A stretch of DNA of 64,000 nucleotides from Alkalibacterium olivapovliticus (GCF_003003275.1 NZ_PVTO01000001.1:62001-126000); one strand, 5' to 3'; counted from the stretch's first letter, positions 18,913 to 26,684 are shown. Numbers and translations are program-made. Notes: generated from the sequence alone by a model not told the origin.

Positions 18913-18941
18913 TTGACAATTGTACTGCACCGTGCTACGAT
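18913..18941 (+). promoter_or_regulatory. Promoter of the tRNA cluster
   Basis: Perfect -35 TTGACA (18913-18918), 17-base spacer and TACGAT (18936-18941), 27 bases before the first tRNA; a plausible strong stable-RNA promoter. Confidence 0.75.
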
Positions 18942-18967
18942 ATAAGAGTTGCTGAACGCCTAACTTA

Positions 18968-19040
18968 TCCGCAATAGCTCAGTTGGTAGAGCGCATGACT
19001 GTTAATCATGATGTCGTAGGTTCGAGCCCTACTTGTGGAG
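18968..19040 (+). tRNA. tRNA-Asn (GTT)
   Basis: Cloverleaf with 7-bp acceptor TCCGCAA/TTGTGGA, anticodon loop CTGTTAA with GTT, T loop TTCGAGC, discriminator G. 3' CCA not encoded. Confidence 0.95.
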
Positions 19041-19048
19041 TTTGTTAT

Positions 19049-19135
19049 GGAGAATTGTCCGAGTGGCCGAAGGAGCACGCTTGGAAAGCGTGTATACGGT
19101 TTTCCGTATCGAGGGTTCGAATCCCTCATTCTCCG
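19049..19135 (+). tRNA. tRNA-Ser (GGA)
   Basis: Acceptor GGAGAAT/ATTCTCC, anticodon GGA at 19083-19085, long variable arm (TATACGG..CCGTATC), discriminator G. CCA not encoded. Confidence 0.95.
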
Positions 19136-19152
19136 TTGCTTTTTGATTTTCG

Positions 19153-19224
19153 GGCCCCTTGGTCAAGCGGTTAAGACACCGCCCTTTCACGGCGGTAACA
19201 CGGGTTCGAATCCCGTAGGGGTCA
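19153..19224 (+). tRNA. tRNA-Glu (TTC)
   Basis: Acceptor GGCCCCT/AGGGGTC, anticodon loop CTTTCAC with TTC, T arm CGGGTTCGAATCCCG, discriminator A. CCA not encoded. Confidence 0.95.
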
Positions 19225-19245
19225 TATGAAATAAGTAAGAGAAAT

Positions 19246-19318
19246 GGCGCTGTAGCTCAGTTGGTAGAGCAACGGATTGAAGCTCCGTGTGTCGGCAGTT
19301 CGACTCTGTCCAGCGCCA
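19246..19318 (+). tRNA. tRNA-Phe (GAA)
   Basis: Acceptor GGCGCTG/CAGCGCC, anticodon stem ACGGA/TCCGT with loop TTGAAGC, discriminator A. CCA not encoded. Confidence 0.94.
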
Positions 19319-19329
19319 CTAGTTTTATT

Positions 19330-19410
19330 GGAGGGATAGCGAAGTGGCTAAACGCGGCGGACTGTAAATCCGCTCCTTCGGGTTCGTAGGTTCGAATCCT
19401 ACTCCCTCCA
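19330..19410 (+). tRNA. tRNA-Tyr (GTA)
   Basis: Acceptor GGAGGGA/TCCCTCC, anticodon GTA in CTGTAAA, class II variable arm, discriminator A. CCA not encoded. Confidence 0.95.
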
Positions 19411-19417
19411 TTTTGTT

Positions 19418-19488
19418 AGGGGTATAGTTTAATGGTAAAACTATGGTCTCCAAAACCATCGATGTGGGTTCAACTCCTGCTACCCCTG
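19418..19488 (+). tRNA. tRNA-Trp (CCA)
   Basis: Acceptor AGGGGTA/TACCCCT, anticodon loop CTCCAAA with CCA, discriminator G. 3' CCA tail not encoded. Confidence 0.95.
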
Positions 19489-19545
19489 TTACTATTTAAT
19501 GTATGAAATAGTTAATAAAATATGGTATGCTTAGAATAGTAAAAT

Positions 19546-19619
19546 GGCGATTGTGGCGAAGTGGTTAACGCACCGGGTTGTGGTCTCGGCATTCGTGGGT
19601 TCGAACCCCATCAGTCGCC
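19546..19619 (+). tRNA. tRNA-His (GTG)
   Basis: Anticodon loop TTGTGGT with GTG. An encoded G at 19546 pairs with C73 (19619), giving the 8-bp acceptor stem characteristic of tRNA-His (GGCGATTG/CAGTCGCC). CCA not encoded. Confidence 0.94.
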
Positions 19620-19625
19620 CTTGAT

Positions 19626-19697
19626 TGGGCTATAGCCAAGCGGTAAGGCAGCGGGTTTTGATCCCGTCATTCCTAGGTTCGATCCCTAGTAGCCCAG
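19626..19697 (+). tRNA. tRNA-Gln (TTG)
   Basis: Acceptor TGGGCTA/TAGCCCA, anticodon loop TTTTGAT with TTG, T arm CTAGGTTCGATCCCTAG, discriminator G. Last tRNA of the cluster; CCA not encoded. Confidence 0.95.
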
Positions 19698-19735
19698 TAA
19701 AAGGTTCCGGTTTGGTTAGACTACTCTGGAATCAA

Positions 19736-19775
19736 ATAAATAAAACTCAATGCAAAAGCATTGAGTTTTATTTAT
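19736..19775 (+). terminator. Terminator of the tRNA cluster
   Basis: Perfect 18-bp inverted repeat with an AAAA loop (stem core AAAACTCAATGC / GCATTGAGTTTT) 38 bases after tRNA-Gln. Confidence 0.88.
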
Positions 19776-19806
19776 ATCAACTAATAGACAGAAAAGAGCT
19801 AGTAGT

Positions 19807-20004
19807 ATGACTAAAAAACATGGGATATTTTTATTGACAATGGGCATTATTATCTTACTTTTATCTGGATTTATCGTCCTGCATGATCCGATTATCGGAG
19901 GCATTGGCATATTGATCGGTATATGGAATATTTTTATTGGGATTAGAGGAATAAAAGGGAAATGGTTTTTTGGGTCTCGTTTTAACGATGAAGACAATGA
20001 ATAA
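19807..20004 (+). CDS. Small two-helix membrane protein, unknown function
   Basis: 65 residues with two hydrophobic segments (about 7-26 and 28-47) and a charged end (KGKWFFGSRFNDEDNE). No family recognised. ATG with a modest AAAGAG site; a good terminator directly follows, which supports a real transcription unit. Confidence 0.55.
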   Translation: MTKKHGIFLLTMGIIILLLSGFIVLHDPIIGGIGILIGIWNIFIGIRGIKGKWFFGSRFNDEDNE

Positions 20005-20042
20005 AGCGCACGTGTCATCTGACACATGCGCTTTATTTTTAC
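20003..20042 (+). terminator. Terminator behind the small membrane protein
   Basis: AAAGCGCA.GTGTCA / TGACAC.TGCGCTTT followed by T5, overlapping the end of the 65-residue gene. Confidence 0.82.
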
Positions 20043-20071
20043 ATTATTTAGAAAGAGAACAGAGGCTATGT

Positions 20072-20120
20072 AAAAACCGTCAGACTATGAAGGTGTGAAC
20101 CTGCATAGTCTGACGGTCTT
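20072..20120 (-). terminator. Terminator of the recU-pbp1A operon
   Basis: ACCGTCAGACTATG.AGGT stem with TTTTT on the minus-strand 3' side, 17 bases after the pbp stop. Confidence 0.85.
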
Positions 20121-20136
20121 AACTAATCAATTCAAT

Positions 20137-22734
20137 TTATTCTTCGTCTTCATCTGGTTCTTCCTCAGGTTCCTCAGGCTCTTCGGTTTCTTCAGGTTCT
20201 TCTTCCTCAGGCGTCTCCTCCGGGACATCTTCTTCCTCATCATCTGAAGGATCAGGCTCTGACGCCGGTGGCTCTTCTTCGGTATCTTCTTCGTCTTCTT
20301 CGGGTTCCTCTTCAGGTTCTTCTTCTAGATCCTCTTCAGGTTCTTCTTCCTCTTCTTCTTCATCTATTCTTTCAGGAATAGTGATAGAAATTGAAGATTC
20401 AGGTCCTGTGTTTCCGAATGCAGAAACAGATAGGGTGATCGTTAAGGAGCCCGTAGGAGGTTCTGTTATACTTGTTTCCGTACTGGATAGACTAGTTGAC
20501 TGTCCATTGACAGATAAATTATAAGAAACTGATTCATCTTCACTGTCCAGCTGGTATTCATCCCAGTTAATGGTCAGCTCATCTGCTTCTTCATCGTAAT
20601 CTGCACTTAATCCAGACGGTGCTGACAACTCTTCGCCAAACGATCTGGACACCTCGGTAGGTTCTGTTCCACTGACAAATAATTCTGAAACAATAGCGCT
20701 GGATGGGGTGTTGGGACCAGGTAACTGAGCTGGGTTAGATCCATCTTCAACAGCTACTTCAGTAACAGAAGAGGGTCTGGACCAATCACTATTTTCCGTG
20801 CCTTCTGACACGTAAGCCATTATTTCACGGTAGATGTGACGCGGTATTTGTCTTGTCCCATCATTAAAACTCAGATATCCCTTAGCTCGACTGTCATAAC
20901 CAGTCCAGACAGATAATGAATAATTAGGGGTATACCCAACATACCAGGAGTCAGGCACACTGTCGGAAGGGTAACCGTACTGGTCCTGTTCATCCGTAGA
21001 AAAATTTGTCGTTCCTGTTTTACCAGCTTGCGGCAGGTTCGCAATGCCAACTGTATTGTACTGACTAGCTGCAACATCTTTTAAAACATCGGTTATCATG
21101 TAGGCAGTGTAATCAGACATAGCCTGATTCGTTTCAGGAGTCAAATCTATTTCCTGACCATCTTGAGTAATCACTTTAGATACAGTATAAGGTTCTGTAT
21201 AATTACCACCGTTGGCAAAAGAGGCATAGGATCCTGCTAACTGCAACGGGGTAGTAGAGGCGTTGATAGCGTTTGAAGGAACTATAGTGCCTTCATTTGA
21301 AAAGTGTTCTATATCCAATCCAACGTTTTCAACAAACTCTTCAATCTGACTCGTTTCCAGATCTTCATTCATTACTTTAGCGGCAGGAATGTTTCGTGAA
21401 TCGACCAAGGCTTCTCTCAAGCTGATTTGACCTCTATATTCTCTATCATAGTTTCTTAAAGGTGTTCCATCTGGGTAACTGTATTCTTCATCTGTAATCT
21501 GGTGATATGTTGAGTATTGCAGTGATTCAATTGCCGGGCCATAAGTTGTTAGGGGCTTTATAGTTGAACCGACGGGTTTTATCTGAGTAGTACGGTCCGG
21601 TTCACGTTGACCCTGCTGATTACGGCCTCCACCTAGAGCTCTTACTTTACCGGTCTCAGCTTCTACCAGAGACACAGCCGCTTGTATATCCTCATTAACA
21701 AAGTCAACATATTCGTCTGAATTCAATACATCAAATACGCGCTGCTGGGCGTCCATGTCGAGATTCGTTTCAATTACGAGTCCGGCAGTAGAAGGGTTAA
21801 GTCCTGTTTTATCTTCGACCTCAGCAATTGCATTCCATAAATAGGCGTCGAAAACCAGTGTATTACGTTCTTCCTGGCTGAGTTCGATCAATCCTTCATC
21901 TATAGGCGTGTTCATAGCGGTTGTTGCTTCTTCTTCAGATATCATGCCTTCATTACGCATGACAGAAATAACGACATTTCGTCTAGTTTCTGCCAGATCT
22001 GGATTAACGTAAGGGTTGAAGCGGTTAGGAGCTTGAGCCATCCCGGCAAATAGGGCTGCTTCATGAATCTCCAGTTCACTGACATGTTTTCCATAGTATT
22101 CTTCAGATGCAGTAGCAACACCATAAACATTGCCCGCCATATGAATCTTATTTAAATAAAGAGACATAATTTGTTCTTTTGATAATTGACGTTCGAGCTG
22201 AACTGCCAGCCATGCTTCTTGAGCTTTTCGCTGCAGCGTCTGATCTTCTCTTGCAGTTGAGAATACTGATAATTTGACTAGCTGCTGAGTGATCGTACTT
22301 CCTCCGCCAGAGATCTGTCCACGGTTCGTGATAAACCCTGCAGCTGCCCGGGCTATTCCAATTGGATCGACTCCCATATGGCTATCGAAACGCTGATCTT
22401 CAATTGCTGTCATAGCATTGATCATCACTTCTGGAAATTCATCCGGGTTAGCGAAATTTCTGCTTTCAGCCCCTAAGGTATAGAAGACTTCACCATCTTT
22501 ATCAACTAATTCTGATGAAAATGTCCCGAGCAAATCGTCTTCGGTCATTTCCGGTGCACTTGCTGCATAGTATACAAACAGTAATCCGCCAGCAATGACT
22601 GCTACCAATACAAGCGTGAAAAGAGTGAGAATGGTTCGTTTAATCCATTTCCCCGCATTTCCTTTTTTCTCTGGCTGTTTATCAGTTTTCTTTTTCTTAT
22701 AGTCTTTTCGTGAAACTTGATTATTCTGTGACAT
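20137..22734 (-). CDS. pbp1A: Class A penicillin-binding protein (PBP1A/PonA)
   Basis: 865-residue bifunctional peptidoglycan synthase. Cytoplasmic basic N terminus, one membrane helix (about 34-57), GT51 transglycosylase with catalytic Glu112 in IEDQRFDSHMG and GGSTITQQLVK, then transpeptidase with Ser390-T-I-Lys393, Ser446-R-N and KTGT at 572-575. After about 700 comes a fibronectin-III-like domain (704-788) and a 75-residue tail (791-865) of almost only Glu, Asp and Pro with no Lys or Arg. Second gene of the recU operon, as in B. subtilis. The tail is the odd part and would be exposed outside the membrane. Confidence 0.95.
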   Translation of the reverse strand: MSQNNQVSRKDYKKKKTDKQPEKKGNAGKWIKRTILTLFTLVLVAVIAGGLLFVYYAASAPEMTEDDLLGTFSSELVDKDGEVFYTLGAESRNFANPDEFPEVMINAMTAIEDQRFDSHMGVDPIGIARAAAGFITNRGQISGGGSTITQQLVKLSVFSTAREDQTLQRKAQEAWLAVQLERQLSKEQIMSLYLNKIHMAGNVYGVATASEEYYGKHVSELEIHEAALFAGMAQAPNRFNPYVNPDLAETRRNVVISVMRNEGMISEEEATTAMNTPIDEGLIELSQEERNTLVFDAYLWNAIAEVEDKTGLNPSTAGLVIETNLDMDAQQRVFDVLNSDEYVDFVNEDIQAAVSLVEAETGKVRALGGGRNQQGQREPDRTTQIKPVGSTIKPLTTYGPAIESLQYSTYHQITDEEYSYPDGTPLRNYDREYRGQISLREALVDSRNIPAAKVMNEDLETSQIEEFVENVGLDIEHFSNEGTIVPSNAINASTTPLQLAGSYASFANGGNYTEPYTVSKVITQDGQEIDLTPETNQAMSDYTAYMITDVLKDVAASQYNTVGIANLPQAGKTGTTNFSTDEQDQYGYPSDSVPDSWYVGYTPNYSLSVWTGYDSRAKGYLSFNDGTRQIPRHIYREIMAYVSEGTENSDWSRPSSVTEVAVEDGSNPAQLPGPNTPSSAIVSELFVSGTEPTEVSRSFGEELSAPSGLSADYDEEADELTINWDEYQLDSEDESVSYNLSVNGQSTSLSSTETSITEPPTGSLTITLSVSAFGNTGPESSISITIPERIDEEEEEEEPEEDLEEEPEEEPEEDEEDTEEEPPASEPDPSDDEEEDVPEETPEEEEPEETEEPEEPEEEPDEDEE

Positions 22735-22863
22735 GTTAGGCTCCTTGTCTTCTAGCAGAAAGTAATAGCTAGGGGTAATCTTACTTGTATTTCTATATCA
22801 AAAAAGAACTTTACACTATTATTAAAATCCAGTCAATAGCGTTGCTTTTTTCTTAAACATCTC

Positions 22864-23490
22864 TTAAGAATCTTTCTGTTTAATCAGCCTATCGACTATA
22901 TCGAGGTAGGGGAGACGGGGGGAAAGTGAATACTTCAATTCATACCCATCTGTTTCAAATGCCTTAAATGGAATAGATTTTTTTCCATCCGGATCCTTTT
23001 GTTGTCTCCACCATTTTTTCAGAACGGGAAAGTCCAGTAAAAACACCCGGTTCAGTGTGGTGAACCTTATGATTACAAAACACATGCCTCCCTGGTCGAC
23101 ACAGGCTTCCATATGAGAAAGCTGATGGTCATGAAAATTTTTGAGAGGGAAAGAGGTCTTGTTCTTGGTTTCCTTGGCTTCAAAATCAATATAGTACCCA
23201 TTGTAGACACCATTGTAATCAGTGGTCGATGCCTTTTTATAATAGGCTTCTGTAATTTTTGCCGCACTTCTACTAGGATAATTGACATTGACCACTTGAA
23301 TAGGGATCGGTTTTTTGTGAATAACAGCAAGCTTTCTTAATAAGTAGTAGTCATTCGTCTTATTAATATCTTCTTCCAGTGTCATTCCCCGATTACTATA
23401 AGAGGTTTTTTTCTTTGTGAGTTGATTTTTTGGTTTCTTTTTGTCATCATTAGTGAGATAAGGTTTACCATTAGGGTAACGGATTCTCAA
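22864..23490 (-). CDS. recU: Holliday junction resolvase RecU
   Basis: 208 residues. RecU cleaves Holliday junctions and modulates RecA. Signature blocks YSNRGMTLEEDINKTNDYY, IHKKPIPIQVVNVNYPSRSAAKITEAYYKKASTTDYNG, YIDFEAKETKNKTSFPLKNFHDHQ with the DxxEAK nuclease core. I chose TTG at 23490 because AAGGGTG sits 8 bases upstream and the protein then starts MRIRYPNGK as in homologues; a GTG at 23499 overlaps that site. pbp1A follows 129 bases downstream. Confidence 0.94.
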   Translation of the reverse strand: MRIRYPNGKPYLTNDDKKKPKNQLTKKKTSYSNRGMTLEEDINKTNDYYLLRKLAVIHKKPIPIQVVNVNYPSRSAAKITEAYYKKASTTDYNGVYNGYYIDFEAKETKNKTSFPLKNFHDHQLSHMEACVDQGGMCFVIIRFTTLNRVFLLDFPVLKKWWRQQKDPDGKKSIPFKAFETDGYELKYSLSPRLPYLDIVDRLIKQKDS

Positions 23491-23530
23491 TAGCTTCACA
23501 CCCTTACAGCAAGATTAAGTACAGTTTACC

Positions 23531-23542
23531 AAACAATTGTTT
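23531..23542. promoter_or_regulatory. Palindrome in the recU/ypsA divergent region
   Basis: AAACAATTGTTT is a perfect 12-bp palindrome between the divergent recU and ypsA starts. It resembles the Bacilli LexA box core (GAAC-N4-GTTC) with flanking mismatches. Function uncertain. Confidence 0.3.
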
Positions 23543-23569
23543 CGAAACCTAGATTGGAGGGGAAAGTTT

Positions 23570-24115
23570 ATCAAAAATTTATATGTCAGCGGCTACCGTT
23601 CATATGAAGTATCCGTCTTTACTGAAGACGATCCTAAACTTCACTACATTAAACTCTTCTTCGAGAAAAGACTAACTGAATACATCTATGAGGGACTTGA
23701 ATGGGTTATCATCTCAGGAAATATTGGCACAGAATTATGGGTAGGGCAGGTGGTTTTAAAATTAAAAAAGGATTATCCCGAACTGAAATTAGCCATACTT
23801 TTGCCATATACTGGTTTTCAGAGCAAATGGAATGAGAAGAACCAGGCCCTTTTTAATTCTATTGTGGAAAAGGCAGATTATTTGAATTACACATCCAACA
23901 GTGAGTACTCTAATCCAAGCCAGCTTAAGAATCATCAGGAATTTATCATGAGAAATACGGACGGATGTCTTTTGTTTTACGATACTGAACATGAAGGCAA
24001 AGTGAAATTTTATTATGACAAGGCCAAAGCCTATCAGGAAAATACTATTTATGACATCGATTTGATCGCCTTTGACGAACTGCAGTGGTTCGTTACCGAA
24101 TTGGAAGAAGAATAA
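23570..24115 (+). CDS. ypsA: YpsA-like SLOG family protein (DUF1273)
   Basis: 181 residues. Rossmann-like SLOG protein: SGYRSYEVSVF, EGLEWVIISGNIGTELW (the ISG glycine motif), YPELKLAILLPY, and GCLLFYDTEHEG. YpsA affects cell division in B. subtilis; its ligand is unknown. The strong site GGAGGGG (23556-23562) is placed for the ATC codon at 23570, exactly where family members have their initiator Met (IKNLYVSGY against MKVLAITGY as I recall YpsA). An in-frame TTG at 23537 has no site. Start therefore appears to be a non-canonical AUC. gpsB follows, the conserved ypsA-gpsB order. Confidence 0.85.
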   Translation: MKNLYVSGYRSYEVSVFTEDDPKLHYIKLFFEKRLTEYIYEGLEWVIISGNIGTELWVGQVVLKLKKDYPELKLAILLPYTGFQSKWNEKNQALFNSIVEKADYLNYTSNSEYSNPSQLKNHQEFIMRNTDGCLLFYDTEHEGKVKFYYDKAKAYQENTIYDIDLIAFDELQWFVTELEEE

Positions 24116-24127
24116 CTGACTGTTATC

Positions 24128-24156
24128 TTCACTTTCAGTGTTAAATTTGGTATAAT
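24128..24156 (+). promoter_or_regulatory. Promoter of gpsB (and possibly rnpB)
   Basis: TTCACT, 17-base spacer, then TGG-TATAAT (24151-24156), an extended -10 promoter 82 bases before the gpsB start. Confidence 0.7.
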
Positions 24157-24238
24157 AGTGGTGTAGTTGAAAAGAGTATAGATATTCGACAAAGGTGTTT
24201 AAATAATCATAATTATCGACAATAGATGAGGTGTAGGA

Positions 24239-24556
24239 ATGGATAGTAGAGAATTGACTCAAAAAGAAATTTTAGAAAAAGATTTCAAAACCAAAGTTCG
24301 TGGATACGATCCAACTGAAGTGGATGAATTCTTAGATGTTGTCATCAGAGATTATGAATCATTTCAAAATGAACTGGATAAATTGAAGTCTGAGAATAAT
24401 CGACTGCTCGACAAGCTTGATGAGCAGGCCAAACAGATGACGACTCAAAAACAGGGTCAAAGCCAACCTGGTTCAAACGTGACAAACTTTGACATACTTA
24501 AACGGTTATCGAATCTGGAGCGTCATGTATTCGGTTCTAAATTAGATAACGACTAA
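24239..24556 (+). CDS. gpsB: Cell division protein GpsB
   Basis: 105 residues. Short DivIVA-like protein that links PBP1A with the divisome/elongasome. N-terminal DivIVA motif LTQKEILEKDFKTKVRGYDPTEVDEFLDVVIRDYE, a coiled coil (about 33-68), a Gln-rich linker and the C-terminal trimerisation helix NFDILKRLSNLERHVFG. GAGGTGTAGGA site. Its location near pbp1A is fitting, since PBP1A is its known partner. Confidence 0.95.
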   Translation: MDSRELTQKEILEKDFKTKVRGYDPTEVDEFLDVVIRDYESFQNELDKLKSENNRLLDKLDEQAKQMTTQKQGQSQPGSNVTNFDILKRLSNLERHVFGSKLDND

Positions 24557-24566
24557 CAATTAAATA

Positions 24567-24954
24567 ATGTACATCACGGATAATCGCGCAGCTGTTTTCA
24601 GTTGTGAGGAAAGTCCATGCTCACACAAGCTGCGATGCTTGTAGTGTTCGTGCGCAGCGAAATCATAAGCTGCGGCTCTCAAGTGATTGAGATGACGGCA
24701 GGAAAAAGAGCTAAGGGGCAACCTAAGCTTGAGTACCCTTGAAAGTGCCACAGTGACGAAGCAATAGGGGAAACGCTATTGGTGGAACGCGGTAAACCCC
24801 TCGAGTGAGCAACCCAAACATATGGTAGGGGCACTTTTCTCCTGGAAATGAACAGAGAGAAGAGGTATGAGTAACCCTCATACAGACAGATGGTTATCTC
24901 TGAATCGACTTCACCGTCTTTTCTAGACAGAACATGGCTTACAGTGATGTACAT
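24567..24954 (+). ncRNA. rnpB: RNase P RNA, Bacillus (B) type
   Basis: About 388 nt catalytic RNA for tRNA 5' maturation. Conserved blocks seen: GAGGAAAGTCCATGCTC, GTAGTGTTCGTGC, AGTGCCACAGTGACGAAG, GTGGAACGCGGTAAACCCC, GAGCAACCCAAA and CATGGCTTACAG near the end. P1 forms from ATGTACATCAC (24567) and GTGATGTACAT (ending 24954). Located between gpsB and the methyltransferase gene, as in B. subtilis. Confidence 0.97.
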
Positions 24955-24962
24955 AGTGACTG

Positions 24963-24996
24963 AAATCCTCTCTTAATTTAGAGAGGATTTCTTTAC
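24963..24996 (+). terminator. Terminator of rnpB
   Basis: AAATCCTCTC, 8-base loop, GAGAGGATTT then TCTTT, 8 bases after P1. Confidence 0.85.
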
Positions 24997-25020
24997 GTCA
25001 ACAGCTAAATAGTGCATACT
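24992..25020 (+). promoter_or_regulatory. Candidate promoter of the methyltransferase gene
   Basis: TTTACG, 17-base spacer, CATACT, 27 bases before the gene start; partly overlaps the rnpB terminator. Confidence 0.45.
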
Positions 25021-25046
25021 ATTAGTATAAGAGAGGTGTCTGAAGA

Positions 25047-26171
25047 ATGACTTATAAATTACTGGCAACAGCGGCAAGTGGAATAGAAGCACTTGTTGGG
25101 AACGAACTGAAAGATATGGGCTACACCGTCGAAGTTGAAAATGGACGTGCGCGTTTCGAAGGTGGAAAAGAAGATATTGCAAAAGCGAATCTTTGGCTGC
25201 GAACAGCAGACCGAGTAAAAATAATCGTCGGAGAATTTACCGCCAAAACATTCGATGATTTGTTTGAGCAGACTAAAGCTTTACCGTGGGATGACTATCT
25301 GATGATGGATTCTGCTTTTCCAGTTAGTGGTAAATCAATCAAATCAACATTATACAGCGTCCCTGATGTTCAACGTATCGTAAACAAAGCAATTGCAGAT
25401 AAAATTAAAGATGTGTATCACAGAAGCGGGATGCTGCCTGAAACAGGCGCTAAATTTCCTATTGAAGTGGCCATAAGAAATGATAAAGTCATGTTGACTA
25501 TCGATACGACAGGTCCGAGTTTATTCAAGCGTGGCTACCGTATTGATAAAGGGACAGCGCCTTTAAAAGAGAATATGGCAGCTGCTTTAATCATGCTGAC
25601 AACCTGGCGTAAAGATCGTCCATTTGTAGATCCAACTTGTGGATCGGGTACAATCCCTTTGGAAGCGGCTTTAATTGGTCATAATATAGCACCAGGTTTT
25701 AATCGCAGCTTTTTGTGTGAAGAGTGGGACTGGATGCCTGAGGAAATGTGGCAGAAAGTACGTTTGGATGCAGAAGAGCAGGCCGATTATGATATCGAAC
25801 TGGATATATTAGGAACAGATATAGACGGGCGCATGATTGAGATTGCGAAAGCAAATGCTCTTGAAGCGGGTCTGTCACATAGTGTCACGTTTAAGCAACT
25901 GCAGGTGAAAGACTTTACGACAGATAAAGAATTTGGGATCATCGTCTCGAATCCGCCATATGGTGAACGATTGGGAGACCCTGAAGAGGCTTATCAGATT
26001 TACCGTGATATGGGAGAAGCTTTTAGACCTCTTACAACATGGAGTAAATACATCATCACCAGTGATTTAGATTTCGAAGAACATTTTGGCCAAAGAGCTA
26101 CTAAAAAACGTAAATTGTATAACGGTTACCTTCGTACGGATTACTTCCAGTACTGGGGAAAACGTAAATAA
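25047..26171 (+). CDS. 23S rRNA guanine-N2 methyltransferase, RlmL/YpsC type with THUMP domain
   Basis: 374 residues. N-terminal THUMP domain (about 1-155: LLATAASGIEALVGNELKDMGY through IEVAIRNDKVMLTIDTTGPSLFKRGYR) and a class I SAM methyltransferase with DPTCGSGTIPLEAALIG (SAM binding) and SNPPYGERLG (NPPY catalytic motif of base N-methylation). Corresponds to the N-terminal enzyme of RlmKL, expected to make m2G in 23S rRNA; target position not verified. AGAGGTG site. Confidence 0.9.
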   Translation: MTYKLLATAASGIEALVGNELKDMGYTVEVENGRARFEGGKEDIAKANLWLRTADRVKIIVGEFTAKTFDDLFEQTKALPWDDYLMMDSAFPVSGKSIKSTLYSVPDVQRIVNKAIADKIKDVYHRSGMLPETGAKFPIEVAIRNDKVMLTIDTTGPSLFKRGYRIDKGTAPLKENMAAALIMLTTWRKDRPFVDPTCGSGTIPLEAALIGHNIAPGFNRSFLCEEWDWMPEEMWQKVRLDAEEQADYDIELDILGTDIDGRMIEIAKANALEAGLSHSVTFKQLQVKDFTTDKEFGIIVSNPPYGERLGDPEEAYQIYRDMGEAFRPLTTWSKYIITSDLDFEEHFGQRATKKRKLYNGYLRTDYFQYWGKRK

Positions 26172-26262
26172 GAAAAAAGGGCTGAGGTTTGGTGCTGACC
26201 CCAAAAAGTTAGAGTGAAGAATCTAACTTTTTGGGGGTACCTTTCAGCCCTTTTTTTTTGAC
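26172..26262 (+). terminator. Nested hairpin terminator
   Basis: Outer stem AAAAAAGGGCTGA/TTTCAGCCCTTTTTT with T9, holding an inner 15-bp stem CCCCAAAAAGTTAGA / TCTAACTTTTTGGGG. Works as a terminator for the methyltransferase gene; the inner palindrome resembles an IS3-family (IS150-like) end. Confidence 0.75.
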
Positions 26263-26341
26263 TCATTTGTTCTTTCCAAGAACGACTCTAGAGTATTTAT
26301 ACAGTTAGTTTGAAATGAGATTAAGTCATACCCTAAAAAGC

Positions 26342-26575
26342 TCAATGTAAATCTTCTGTTCGTGACATACAGATATAAAAAATAAATGAATGACTAAATA
26401 ATAAACTAATCCAAATGATACCAAGCCAGATAATGTCATTAACAATTTTTATCAGAAAAAAGGGAGCTAATAGGAGTAGTATCATCGATATAAAACAGTA
26501 AATGAGCAATTTTTCTTCATTCCTATCCCACCATGTTGCATGCTCATGGTAAGAGACACTTTTTTTCTTTAACAT
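26342..26575 (-). CDS. Small membrane protein, unknown function
   Basis: 77 residues with two hydrophobic helices (about 23-45 and 48-69), an N-terminal stretch rich in His, Trp and charges, and a short polar end. No family recognised. ATG with AAAGGGAG 11 bases upstream, divergent from the regulator-fosX unit, so their control regions are adjacent. Confidence 0.6.
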   Translation of the reverse strand: MLKKKSVSYHEHATWWDRNEEKLLIYCFISMILLLLAPFFLIKIVNDIIWLGIIWISLLFSHSFIFYICMSRTEDLH

Positions 26576-26633
26576 AAGAGGTTACACTCCCTTTTAATAG
26601 TAATTATTACAAACGGTTTATTTAATTATATTT

Positions 26634-26649
26634 TTAGTATATACTAATG
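26634..26649. promoter_or_regulatory. Palindromic operator candidate before the regulator-fosX unit
   Basis: Perfect palindrome of about 16 bp (TTAGTATATATACTAA), about 35 bases before the regulator start and containing a TATACT that could be its -10. A site for autoregulation by the downstream HTH protein is likely but unproven. Confidence 0.5.
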
Positions 26650-26684
26650 ATGTAAATAATCAAGAGAAATGGTGGTGTATAGTA

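Noticed and set aside
18983-19229. Open frames across the tRNA-Asn, Ser and Glu genes
   Set aside because: They run through well-formed tRNA cloverleaves and have no homologous character.
24679-24954. Minus-strand open frame within the RNase P RNA gene
   Set aside because: Lies wholly within conserved rnpB sequence.
26172-26262. Complete insertion sequence
   Set aside because: Only short terminal-like palindromes are present, with no transposase and no target duplication visible.
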